A stretch of DNA of 13,881 bases from Methylomarinum sp964442675 (GTDB taxonomy: Bacteria > Pseudomonadota > Gammaproteobacteria > Methylococcales > Methylomonadaceae), in the NCBI GenBank assembly GCA_964442675.1, contig CAYUAE010000046.1:1-13881 (forward strand), given 5' to 3'. Below are positions 6,414 to 13,789 of this stretch, in pieces. How positions within the stretch are numbered: the first letter of the stretch is position 1; every line of letters begins with the position of its first letter. Position numbers and translations under genes: made by a program. The notes under the pieces were generated by a model. That model did no database searches and had not been told where the DNA came from. It worked only from the letters and a program-made list of their open reading frames with translations.

Positions 6414-7844
6414 ATGGGGCAGGAAATTGAAGCTGTGCATTTCAAACCGGAAGATTTTTTACACTTCCAACAAAAACTAACGCAGGAAACAGCTCTGCTG
6501 GACACTATGCTGCAGAAAAAGGCCTTTTCCAACCAGCATCCGACGGCCGGTTTTGAAATTGAAGCCTGGATTGTCGATAACGCCATGCAGCCCGCCCCTG
6601 TCAATGATCAATTCCTGCAATCCTTCAATAATCCTTTAGCCTGTGAAGAGCTGGCCAAATTCAATCTGGAATTGAACAGTGTACCGCTGCCCCTGCAAGG
6701 CGATGTATTACGCCAAATGCATAGACAGTTTCAACACACCTGGGATCAGGCTGTTCTACATGCCAGAACACTGGATAAGCAGCTCTTGATGATAGGCACC
6801 CTGCCAACTTTACAGCCTGATGAACTCAACTTACGCAATATGTCGGATCGCAATCGTTATCGGGCATTGAATGAACAAATTCTAAGCTCGCGTGGTAAAC
6901 CGGTTCATCTTGATATTATCGGTCACGAACATTTAAAACTTGATCATTGCGATGTCATGATGGAGGCGGCGACAACATCTTTTCAGATACACATTCAGGT
7001 GCCGGCTGAACTGGCTCATCATTACTATAACGCCGCCATTATCGCCTCATCCATCATGGTTGGCGCTTGCGCGAATGCACCTTTCCTTTTTAGGCATGAT
7101 TTGTGGAGCGAAACACGCATCCCCTTGTTTGAACAAGCGATCGAGACAGGCGGCTACGCCGGTGTCGCCGGTGGCCCTTTGAAACGCGTCAGTTTCGGCA
7201 CTGATTTTGCCAAGCACTCCATCATGGAATGTTTTTCAGAAAATCATGCACACTTCCCCGTGTTATTGCCGGAATGCAAAGATACCGAAATCGCAGAGTT
7301 TGCCCATTTGAAATTGCATAACGGCACGATTTGGCGCTGGAACCGGCCGCTGATTGGCTCATCTGACGACGGCATGCCACATATCCGTATCGAACACCGC
7401 ACACCCGCAGCCGGGCCTACAGTGATTGACGCCATCGCCAATATGGCCTTATTTTATGGCTTGTGCAAAAAATTTACCGATGACATCATCGACCATGGCT
7501 TACCGATCAGTTTTTCACAGGCTAAAGATAATTTTTACCAAGCCGCCCGTTTTGGCCTGGATGCCCATATCGGCTGGAAAAATGGGCAAAAACACCGACT
7601 CCATTGGTGGCTGGAGCATCATTTTATCGACGCCGCACTGGAAGGACTCGATGCATTGCACATTGACAGAAAAGACAGCGAAGATTATCTGGACCTTATC
7701 CGCCAACGCGTCAATAATCGACAAACCGGCAGTCAATGGCAACGGAAATATATACAAAAACATGGAAAACACTTCAAACAAATGACACAACACTATTTAC
7801 AACTGCAAAAAACCGGCTTGCCCGTCAGTGAATGGGAGTATTAA
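6414..7844 (+). CDS. GCS2-family carboxylate-amine ligase (glutamate-cysteine ligase-like)
   Basis: A 476-aa enzyme of the GCS2 family within the glutamine synthetase-like fold. These proteins use ATP to join a glutamate gamma-carboxylate, or a similar acid, to an amine. Visible motifs are GFEIEAW (46-52, metal/ATP-binding glutamates), FNLELNSVP, TSFQIHIQV and the C-terminal HIRIEHRTP (323-331) with GPTVIDAIAN after it. It is longer than the E. coli relative YbdK (about 370 aa), with an additional C-terminal helical segment. The ATG at 6414 has AAGG 9 nt upstream and follows the FliK-like gene by 4 nt. A hydrolase of the aspartoacylase family follows by 4 nt. Databases often label such proteins glutamate-cysteine ligase. 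Glutathione synthesis is possible but not shown, and the hydrolase partner hints at another amide product. Confidence 0.82.
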   Translation: MGQEIEAVHFKPEDFLHFQQKLTQETALLDTMLQKKAFSNQHPTAGFEIEAWIVDNAMQPAPVNDQFLQSFNNPLACEELAKFNLELNSVPLPLQGDVLRQMHRQFQHTWDQAVLHARTLDKQLLMIGTLPTLQPDELNLRNMSDRNRYRALNEQILSSRGKPVHLDIIGHEHLKLDHCDVMMEAATTSFQIHIQVPAELAHHYYNAAIIASSIMVGACANAPFLFRHDLWSETRIPLFEQAIETGGYAGVAGGPLKRVSFGTDFAKHSIMECFSENHAHFPVLLPECKDTEIAEFAHLKLHNGTIWRWNRPLIGSSDDGMPHIRIEHRTPAAGPTVIDAIANMALFYGLCKKFTDDIIDHGLPISFSQAKDNFYQAARFGLDAHIGWKNGQKHRLHWWLEHHFIDAALEGLDALHIDRKDSEDYLDLIRQRVNNRQTGSQWQRKYIQKHGKHFKQMTQHYLQLQKTGLPVSEWEY

Positions 7845-7848
7845 GCGC

Positions 7849-8862
7849 ATGACACTCATTTTGCAGGAACTCGACCGACTACCGCCCGCAGTGTTGACAG
7901 CAACGCCCGAGCAGCTGCACAACATTTTGGGCGCACCGACCTTATTGCACCTTAAGGGCGAAAAAACCCAGCCGTTGTTTATCTCCATCTTGCTACATGG
8001 CAATGAACCGACCGGCTTTTATGCCTTGCAACGGCTCTTGAAGCATTATCAACACAAACCTTTGCCCCGATCGCTGTCGATTTTTTTTGGCAACACGCTG
8101 GCGGCGGAAGCTAAGCTGAGACGACTGGACAATCAACCGGATTACAACCGGGTATGGCCAGGGACCGAACAGGCCGATTGCGAAGAAACACGTTTAATGC
8201 AGTGCATTTTCGACAAAATGAAAGCCAAAAATCCCTTCGCCAGCATCGATATACACAACAATACCGGCTTGAATCCACATTACGCCTGCATCAATAAGCT
8301 CGACAATTCATTTTTACAATTAGCGGCTTTGTTTGGCCGACTCATTGTTTATTTCACCCATCCTAAAGGTGTTCAATCACTCAGTTTCGCCGAACTATGC
8401 CCTGCAGTAACGCTTGAATGTGGCCGGCCCGATCAAGACCATGGCACCGACCACGCATTCGACTACCTGAACAGTTGTCTGCATTTATCCGAATTAAGCC
8501 AACGCGCACTCCCACACCGGGATATCGCGGTTTACCATACCGTCGCCCAGGTCAAAATTGCTGATGGCATCAGTTTCGGTTTTGATGAAAACAGCCATCA
8601 ATTGATACTGGACAAAGACCTGGAACGCTTGAATTTTACAGAAATAAAACCTGGCACACGCTTTGGTCGAGTAAAATCCCTGCCAAAATTGCCCGTTTTG
8701 GCCATTGATGAATCGGGTAAAGATGTCAGCAGCCGTTTTTTTGAGCTTAATCAAAACGAACTGGTTACCCGCTGCGCGACAATGCCGTCTATGCTTACAC
8801 TCGACGAACGCGTTATCCGCCAGGATTGTCTGTGTTATCTAATGGAACAAATAGCATTATGA
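7849..8862 (+). CDS. Succinylglutamate desuccinylase/aspartoacylase (AstE/AspA) family zinc hydrolase
   Basis: A 337-aa member of the M14-like AstE/AspA family, which cleaves N-acyl amide bonds on amino acids with one zinc. The sequence shows the zinc ligands H50 and E53 in LLHGNEPTG and H136 in DIHNNTG, the substrate-binding segment AKLRRLDNQPDYNRVWPG, and a likely catalytic E190 in PAVTLECG. The extra C-terminal beta domain is present, from about residue 225. I chose the ATG at 7849, 4 nt after the ligase stop, with GGAG 11 nt upstream. A GTG at 7828 would overlap the ligase. Its stop overlaps the start of the YcgN gene in ATGA. Adjacency to a carboxylate-amine ligase suggests the two act on the same or related amide. 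The substrate is unknown, and no arginine succinyltransferase (ast) genes are nearby. Confidence 0.85.
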   Translation: MTLILQELDRLPPAVLTATPEQLHNILGAPTLLHLKGEKTQPLFISILLHGNEPTGFYALQRLLKHYQHKPLPRSLSIFFGNTLAAEAKLRRLDNQPDYNRVWPGTEQADCEETRLMQCIFDKMKAKNPFASIDIHNNTGLNPHYACINKLDNSFLQLAALFGRLIVYFTHPKGVQSLSFAELCPAVTLECGRPDQDHGTDHAFDYLNSCLHLSELSQRALPHRDIAVYHTVAQVKIADGISFGFDENSHQLILDKDLERLNFTEIKPGTRFGRVKSLPKLPVLAIDESGKDVSSRFFELNQNELVTRCATMPSMLTLDERVIRQDCLCYLMEQIAL

Positions 8863-9287
8863 AATTCTGGGAACAAAAAAGCCTGTCCGAAATGACAACT
8901 GAAGAATGGGAATCATTATGTGACCATTGCGGCAAATGCTGCCTGCATAAACTGGAAGATGAAGACAGCGGCGACATTTATTTCACCAGTATCGTCTGCG
9001 ACTTGATCAACCTGGACAACTGCCATTGCACCCGTTACGCGGAACGCTGCACGCTGGTACCGGAATGTCTGGATTTAAAACAGCATGATTTCACTGAATA
9101 TACCTGGCTGCCAACCACCTGTGCATATCGCCTGCTGGCCGATGGCAACCCTTTACCCGACTGGCATCCGTTGCTATCCGGCAATCCGGATTCCGTACAC
9201 GAGGCCGGTGTTTCAATCCGTAGCTATGCGATGAAGGAATCAGACGTCAATGATCCTGAAGAACACATCATCGAATGGCTAAAATAA
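8859..9287 (+). CDS. ycgN: YcgN family cysteine-cluster protein (UPF0260)
   Basis: A 142-aa protein matching the YcgN/UPF0260 family, a cysteine-cluster group related to YkgJ. The N-terminal MKFWEQKSLSEMTTEEWESL is typical, followed by CDHCGKCC (C21, C24, C27, C28), then C47, C55, C57, C64 and later cysteines. These could bind a zinc or iron-sulfur centre. The tail block with AYRLLADGNPLPDWHPL is also a family signature. No signal peptide is present, and the family's biochemical function is not established. The ATG at 8859 overlaps the preceding stop by four bases (ATGA). An upstream TTG at 8826 would add eleven residues that do not fit the family. It ends the five-gene operon, 115 nt before pgi. 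Confidence 0.9.
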   Translation: MKFWEQKSLSEMTTEEWESLCDHCGKCCLHKLEDEDSGDIYFTSIVCDLINLDNCHCTRYAERCTLVPECLDLKQHDFTEYTWLPTTCAYRLLADGNPLPDWHPLLSGNPDSVHEAGVSIRSYAMKESDVNDPEEHIIEWLK

Positions 9288-9330
9288 CAATGATAAGCCT
9301 ATGGTTATGGTGCAATACTGGCCAGTCACT

Positions 9331-9336
9331 TATAAT
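9331..9336 (+). promoter_or_regulatory. Possible -10 element of the pgi promoter
   Basis: A perfect TATAAT hexamer 67 nt before the pgi start, in the only sizeable gap (115 nt) between the YcgN operon and pgi. No convincing -35 hexamer lies 16-18 bp upstream, so this is a weak call. The same gap shows no convincing terminator for the upstream operon. Confidence 0.35.
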
Positions 9337-9402
9337 ATCTTGGATTTTAAGTTCGGGTGTGCCTGCACAATTTGAAACTCTTCAACAAGAAAAAAGATAA
9401 CA

Positions 9403-11037
9403 ATGTCAAAACTTACCAGCTCTGCAGAATGGAACGCGGTACAACAACACTTCAATAATTTCGCACAAAACTTTTCCATGAAGGAGGCATTTCAGGCCGA
9501 CCCCGACCGCTTCAAGAAATTTTCACTCACCTTTAATGACATATTATTCGATTTTTCAAAAAACCGAATTAATGAAGAAACACTGCGCCTGTTACTGGCC
9601 TTGACCGAACAGGCCGACCTCAAACAAAAAACCGAACAGATGTTTAACGGTGAAACCATCAACATCACCGAAAAACGCGCTGTCTTACACACCGCTTTAC
9701 GCAACCGGGCGAATACGCCGGTGTATGTAAACGGTGAAGATGTAATGCCAAAAATCAATCAGGAACTGGAAAAAATGCGCATTTTTTCCGAAAAAGTGCG
9801 TTCGGGCGAATGGCGCGGCATCACCGGCAAACCCATTACAACGGTTGTCAATATCGGTATCGGTGGCTCTGATTTAGGCCCCAAAATGGTTTGTACCGCC
9901 TTAAAGCCCTATGCGCGGCCTGACCTGGACATTCACTTTGTTTCTAATGTCGATCAGGCCCACCTGGTCAATACCTTGAACCAGCTTGATCCTGAAACAA
10001 CCCTTTTTATCGTCGCGTCCAAAATGTTCAATACCTTGGAAACCATGACCAACGCCAACTCGGCCAAACGTTGGTTTCTTGAGGCAATCAACGATATCGA
10101 GGCGATCAAAAAACATTTTGTAGCTGTTTCAACCCACCCGGAAAATGTCGCCAAATTCGGTATTGACCCGGTGAATACCTTTCAGTTCTGGGACTGGGTC
10201 GGCGGCCGCTATTCCCTATGGTCAGCAGTCGGCCTATCCATTGCCGTCTATATCGGCATGGACCGCTTTGAGCAATTACTGGAAGGTGCTTTCGAGGCTG
10301 ACCAGCATTTCCGCCATACGCCTTATGCTGAAAATATTCCCGTTATCATGGCCTTGCTTGGCATTTGGTATAACAACTTTTTTGAAGCCGAATCCCATGC
10401 TATCTTGCCTTATGATCAATCCCTGTGCCGCTTCAGCGAGTATTTCCAACAAGGCGATATGGAAAGCAATGGGAAACGTGTCGATATGGAAGGTCATATT
10501 GTCGATTACCAAACTGGCCCCATCATCTGGGGACAACCGGGCACTAATGGTCAACACGCGTTTTATCAACTCATGCACCAGGGCACTAAGCTGATTCCAT
10601 GTGATTTTCTGGCACCGGCTCAAAGCCATTACCATCTACCAGAACATCACGACATTCTGATTTCAAATTTCTTAGCGCAACCTCGTGCACTGATGCTGGG
10701 CAAAACCCGCGAAGAAGTCCTGGCCGACCTCAGCGAAGAGGAACGAAAAGATGAAGTGCTGGTCAATTCGAAAATTTTCCCTGGCAATAAACCCTCTAAT
10801 TCATTTTTATTTAAAAAACTGACACCCAAAACACTGGGTACTTTAATCGCATTTTATGAACACAAAATTTTTGTCCAGGGTGTGATCTGGCACATAAATT
10901 CATTTGACCAAATGGGTGTAGAATTAGGCAAGATACTGGCAAAAGCCATTCTGCCGGAACTGAAAAATGATGACGAAATCAACAGTCACGATTGTTCGAC
11001 CAATGGCTTAATAAACACTTACAAAAAACTCAGGTAA
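9403..11037 (+). CDS. pgi: Glucose-6-phosphate isomerase
   Basis: Cytoplasmic isomerase interconverting glucose 6-phosphate and fructose 6-phosphate in glycolysis and gluconeogenesis. The 544-aa length fits the bacterial/eukaryotic Pgi family. Motifs in order are VNIGIGGSDLGP (about 148-159, phosphate binding), DWVGGRYSLWSAVG (PGI signature), QGDMESNGK with the catalytic base E354, GTNGQHAFYQLMHQG with H385, and INSFDQMGVELGK with K510. All key residues are intact. The last motif reads DQMGVELGK where DQWGVELGK is usual, a conservative difference. The ATG at 9403 is the only sensible start, and the ribosome-binding site before it is weak and A-rich. mltF begins 4 nt after its stop, so the two are probably co-transcribed. 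Confidence 0.98.
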   Translation: MSKLTSSAEWNAVQQHFNNFAQNFSMKEAFQADPDRFKKFSLTFNDILFDFSKNRINEETLRLLLALTEQADLKQKTEQMFNGETINITEKRAVLHTALRNRANTPVYVNGEDVMPKINQELEKMRIFSEKVRSGEWRGITGKPITTVVNIGIGGSDLGPKMVCTALKPYARPDLDIHFVSNVDQAHLVNTLNQLDPETTLFIVASKMFNTLETMTNANSAKRWFLEAINDIEAIKKHFVAVSTHPENVAKFGIDPVNTFQFWDWVGGRYSLWSAVGLSIAVYIGMDRFEQLLEGAFEADQHFRHTPYAENIPVIMALLGIWYNNFFEAESHAILPYDQSLCRFSEYFQQGDMESNGKRVDMEGHIVDYQTGPIIWGQPGTNGQHAFYQLMHQGTKLIPCDFLAPAQSHYHLPEHHDILISNFLAQPRALMLGKTREEVLADLSEEERKDEVLVNSKIFPGNKPSNSFLFKKLTPKTLGTLIAFYEHKIFVQGVIWHINSFDQMGVELGKILAKAILPELKNDDEINSHDCSTNGLINTYKKLR

Positions 11038-11041
11038 GCAT

Positions 11042-12511
11042 TTGCCCGCCGTACATATTCAGCGCAACGCCTTTTTAATTTTAATCATTGGCCTTGGTTT
11101 ATTGACACTGGTTGCCTGTGAAAATCATTCCAGCCAACATTTGGGGTTTAATAAACTGGAACAAATTCGTTCTACGGGGGTACTGAAAGTCCTTACCCGA
11201 CAGGATCCTACAACTTATTATGAAGGCCCCGAAGGCCTGACCGGACTGGAGTATGATCTGGTTCAGCTGTTCGCCAAACAATTGAAGGTCAAGGTAGAAT
11301 TTATCTTTCCAGACAGTTTTGACGCCATCTTGCAGGATATTGCGGCAGACAAAGCCGATATTGCGGCGGCTGGTTTGACCGTCACCGATGAACGCAAACA
11401 AAAAATGCGTTTCGCCCCGCCCTATCAAACCATTACCGAACAAGTCGTTTACCGTTACAAACGCCCAAAAACCGTTGCCGACCTCAGCCAAGGCATTCTC
11501 GAAGTCGTCAAGGGTGCCAGCCATATTGCAACCTTAACAAAACTCAAACAAAAATATCCCGATCTCGAGTGGATAGAAAACAGCGAACTGGACAGCGATG
11601 GTTTATTGTATTTAGTCAATGTCGGTCTGATCGATTTCACCATTGCCGATTCTCATCAAGCCGCGATTATCCGCAGCTATTATCCAAAACTCAATATCGC
11701 ATTTAATTTACCTGATCCTCAACATTTGGCCTGGGCCTTGCCACGATCTGATGATGACAGCTTATACCAGGAAGTCGTACGTTTTTTTCAGAAAATCAAA
11801 CAGGATGGTACATTAAAAGCCTTGTTGGAAAAACATTATGGCCATATCAACAACCTGAATTATGTGGGTAATTGCACCTTTCGTAAGCATGTAAAAGAAC
11901 GCTTGCCAAAATACGAAGCACTTTTTAAGGCTACTGCAAAAAAATATCAGCTGGATTGGCGCTTTTTGGCTGCAATCAGTTATCAGGAGTCACACTGGAA
12001 TCCGAAAGCTGTCTCACCCACCGGGGTCAAGGGACTGATGATGCTGACCCAGGCCACGGCCAGACAACTGGGAATAAAAAACCGGCTCGATCCGGCTCAA
12101 AGTATTGACGGCGGCGCCCGCTACTTTAAACAACGCTTACAAAAAATCCCCAGCCGAATTCCTGAACCCGACCGGATCTGGTTTGCACTGGCATCATATA
12201 ATATCGGTTTTGGTCATTTAGAAGACGCCAGAATTTTGACCCAAAAAATGGGCAAGAATCCGGACAAATGGCTTGATGTCAAAAAAATACTTCCCTTACT
12301 CAGCAAACCCAAGTGGTACAAAAAAACCAGACATGGTTATGCGCGAGGGAGAGAACCGGTGCGTTATGTCGAAAATATCCGCAGTTATTATCACTTACTC
12401 ATCTGGTTGACCAAGGACGATCAAATTCAGAAAAACGTCATGATTGAAAAAGAAAAAGAAATTGAAGCGCCCCCGAACAAGGCACTTGACGTAACAAGCC
12501 CTGTTTTATGA
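11042..12511 (+). CDS. mltF: Membrane-bound lytic murein transglycosylase F
   Basis: A 489-aa two-domain peptidoglycan enzyme that cleaves glycan strands without hydrolysis, leaving 1,6-anhydro ends, and acts in the periplasm at the outer membrane. It has an N-terminal hydrophobic signal (about 10-25) with a lipobox-like L23-V24-A25-C26, suggesting lipid anchoring. Next is an ABC-transporter solute-binding-like regulatory domain (about 40-270; LKVLTRQDPTTYYEG, DIAAAGLTVTDERK). The SLT domain follows (about 290-460) with catalytic E316 in AISYQESHW, SPTGVKGLMMLTQ and ALASYNIGFGH. Alignment by eye to E. coli MltF is close through the whole length. The start is TTG at 11042, 4 nt after pgi, because no ATG occurs until deep inside the first domain. 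The AGG just upstream is a modest ribosome-binding site. The last 6 bp overlap the end of tadA on the other strand. Confidence 0.95.
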   Translation: MPAVHIQRNAFLILIIGLGLLTLVACENHSSQHLGFNKLEQIRSTGVLKVLTRQDPTTYYEGPEGLTGLEYDLVQLFAKQLKVKVEFIFPDSFDAILQDIAADKADIAAAGLTVTDERKQKMRFAPPYQTITEQVVYRYKRPKTVADLSQGILEVVKGASHIATLTKLKQKYPDLEWIENSELDSDGLLYLVNVGLIDFTIADSHQAAIIRSYYPKLNIAFNLPDPQHLAWALPRSDDDSLYQEVVRFFQKIKQDGTLKALLEKHYGHINNLNYVGNCTFRKHVKERLPKYEALFKATAKKYQLDWRFLAAISYQESHWNPKAVSPTGVKGLMMLTQATARQLGIKNRLDPAQSIDGGARYFKQRLQKIPSRIPEPDRIWFALASYNIGFGHLEDARILTQKMGKNPDKWLDVKKILPLLSKPKWYKKTRHGYARGREPVRYVENIRSYYHLLIWLTKDDQIQKNVMIEKEKEIEAPPNKALDVTSPVL

Positions 12512-12982
12512 TTGCGTTTTCTGCCGCCGTTTAGATTTAAAAAAATCTGTCAACAATTCACTGCAGGCCTCTTGCAAGACCCCGCCCTGCCAAACAACCT
12601 TATGATTTAAAAAAGGCGCATCGGCTAGCTGCAAGGCATGACATACCGCGCCGCGTTTAGGGTCAAAAGCGCCAAATACCAGCCGTTGAATCCGTGCATG
12701 AATAATTGCACCCATGCACATCACACAAGGTTCCAGCGTCACATATAAGGTTGCATTCACCAGGCGATAATTTTCCAACTGCACCCCGGCCTTTCGAATC
12801 GCCATGATCTCGGCATGACTGGTGGCATCATGCAGCGAAATGGGACTGTTCCAGCCTTCAGCCAGACACTGATTATCAGCGACAACTACTGCCCCAACCG
12901 GCACCTCCCCTTCCGCTTCTGCCCGCTGCGCCAATCGTATGGCATGGCGCATAAAGGCTTCATCTTCTGTTGTTATTTCCAT
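12506..12982 (-). CDS. tadA: tRNA-specific adenosine deaminase TadA
   Basis: Zinc-dependent deaminase that converts adenosine-34 to inosine in the anticodon of tRNA-Arg(ACG), allowing wobble reading of CGN codons. The 158-aa protein shows the deaminase core: VPVGAVVV, then SHAEIMAI with zinc ligand H56 and proton-shuttling E58, and LEPCVMCMGAI with zinc ligands C86 and C89. RIQRLVFGAFDPKRGAV is the typical TadA segment after it. I chose the ATG at 12982 (MEITTEDEAFMRHAI) because it matches family N-termini. An in-frame ATG at 13021 overlaps a TATAAT-like -10 sequence on the minus strand, so it is more likely promoter than coding. No strong ribosome-binding site precedes either start. It is convergent with mltF, and the two stops overlap by 6 bp. 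Confidence 0.96.
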   Translation of the reverse strand: MEITTEDEAFMRHAIRLAQRAEAEGEVPVGAVVVADNQCLAEGWNSPISLHDATSHAEIMAIRKAGVQLENYRLVNATLYVTLEPCVMCMGAIIHARIQRLVFGAFDPKRGAVCHALQLADAPFLNHKVVWQGGVLQEACSELLTDFFKSKRRQKTQS

Positions 12983-13032
12983 TTTATTTTGAATAACCCA
13001 GCACTTCGTAATGCCTCGCATTATAGCGAAAA

Positions 13033-13051
13033 TGACAAGTGAACACTGTCA
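13033..13051. promoter_or_regulatory. Imperfect palindrome upstream of tadA, possible operator
   Basis: TGACA (13033-13037) and TGTCA (13047-13051) are inverted around AGTGAACAC, which itself pairs as GTG-AA-CAC. Allowing one bulged A gives eight paired positions. It lies just upstream of a TATAAT-like sequence on the minus strand (about 13021-13026) and so could regulate tadA. No known regulator is assigned. Confidence 0.3.
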
Positions 13052-13073
13052 CGCTGCACAATAACCAGCCAGA

Positions 13074-13102
13074 TTGACATAGTGAATCTCTTGGCATATG
13101 CT
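13074..13102 (+). promoter_or_regulatory. Promoter of the vapBC module
   Basis: A perfect -35 hexamer TTGACA (13074-13079) is followed after 17 bp by TATGCT (13097-13102), 4 of 6 to the -10 consensus. An alternative pair is TTGGCA (13091-13096) with TATAAA (13116-13121), spacing 19. Both pairs overlap or flank the palindrome at 13095-13112, consistent with self-repression. Confidence 0.6.
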
Positions 13103-13112
13103 ATAGCATATG
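13095..13112. promoter_or_regulatory. Perfect 18-bp palindrome, likely VapB/VapBC operator
   Basis: CATATGCTATAGCATATG is identical to its own reverse complement. It covers the predicted -10 and ends 24 nt before the antitoxin ATG. VapBC modules are commonly repressed by antitoxin bound at inverted repeats over their promoter, so this is the expected operator. The site is seen directly, and its binding by VapB is inferred. Confidence 0.7.
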
Positions 13113-13136
13113 TTATATAAACAAGAGGATACCCGA

Positions 13137-13379
13137 ATGTCAACCCCTGAACGCCATGTACGCCTCTTTCGCAACGGACGCAACCAGGCACTACGCATCC
13201 CTCGCGAGTTCGAGCTGGAGGGTGAGGAAGCGCTCATCCACAAAGAGGGGGACCGATTGATCGTGGAGCCGATCCGTAAAGGCAGACTCCTGGAGCTGCT
13301 GGCCTCTCTGGAGCCCTTAACGGAACCCTTCCCCGATATCGATGATGACCTGCCTCCACTGGATGACATACGGCTGTGA
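13137..13379 (+). CDS. vapB: Type II antitoxin VapB, AbrB/MazE-type DNA-binding protein
   Basis: An 80-aa antitoxin. The N-terminal half (VRLFRNGRNQALRIPREF, then a stretch ending DRLIVEPI) is a swapped-hairpin AbrB/SpoVT/MazE-type domain that binds the operator as a dimer. The acidic C-terminal tail (FPDIDDDLPPLDDIRL) is the usual flexible toxin-wrapping segment. The ATG at 13137 has GAGG 8 nt upstream. An upstream in-frame ATG at 13110 lies inside the palindrome and before the ribosome-binding site, so it is not used here. The stop overlaps the toxin's GTG start by 4 bases (GTGA), which couples their translation. Codons favour CTG, GAG and CGC more than neighbouring genes do, suggesting acquisition. 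Confidence 0.92.
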   Translation: MSTPERHVRLFRNGRNQALRIPREFELEGEEALIHKEGDRLIVEPIRKGRLLELLASLEPLTEPFPDIDDDLPPLDDIRL

Positions 13380-13789
13380 GTACATCGCTTGCGTATTTAC
13401 TGGATACCAACATCCTGTCTGATCTGATTCGCAATCCGCAAGGCATGGTAGCGGCACGGATTGCCCAGGCAGGTGAGGATACCGTCTGCACCAGCGTCAT
13501 TGTTGCCGCAGAACTCCGCTACGGCGCGATCAAGTCACACTCAACGAAACTGGCAGAACGCATCGACCTGATTCTCTCCGCACTGGAAATCCTGCCGCTG
13601 GAAACACCGGCTGACCGCCAGTACGCGGCAATACGCCATCACCTCACACGCCAAGGAACACCCATCGGGCCAAATGATCTACTGATTGCTGCACATGCTC
13701 TCGCCAGCGACCTGACAGTTGTGACCGCCAATGCCGGGGAATTCTCACGGGTTCCAGGACTAAAAGTGGAGAACTGGTTACAGACATAG
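13376..13789 (+). CDS. vapC: Type II toxin VapC, PIN-domain ribonuclease
   Basis: A 137-aa PIN-domain endoribonuclease, the toxin of the pair. VapC enzymes cut RNA (often tRNA or rRNA) using magnesium held by acidic residues. D10 in LLDTNILSDLI, E46 in AAELRYG and D101 in GPNDLLIAAHA are present, and TANAGEF (117-123) supplies the fourth site region, with N119 in a position often occupied by N or D. The length is typical and the protein looks intact. The start is GTG at 13376, overlapping the antitoxin stop, and no ATG is available nearby. Expression should follow the VapB-controlled promoter at 13074-13102. The RNA target cannot be predicted. Closest in type to the plasmid/chromosomal VapC (MvpA-like) group. 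Confidence 0.94.
   Translation: MSTSLAYLLDTNILSDLIRNPQGMVAARIAQAGEDTVCTSVIVAAELRYGAIKSHSTKLAERIDLILSALEILPLETPADRQYAAIRHHLTRQGTPIGPNDLLIAAHALASDLTVVTANAGEFSRVPGLKVENWLQT

Noticed and set aside
7426..7785. 119-codon plus-strand frame
   Set aside because: It is an out-of-frame shadow within the GCS2-family ligase gene.
10276..10635. 119-codon minus-strand frame
   Set aside because: It is antisense to pgi across its catalytic motifs and has no family resemblance.
11099..11524. 141-codon minus-strand frame
   Set aside because: It is antisense to the solute-binding-like domain of mltF, with no start context and no domain.
12983..13021. Longer TadA start at 13021
   Set aside because: The ATG overlaps a TATAAT-like -10 sequence, and the 13 extra residues do not resemble TadA N-termini.
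13110..13136. Upstream ATG start for vapB
   Set aside because: It falls inside the operator palindrome and before the GAGG ribosome-binding site, and the added residues do not fit the family N-terminus.
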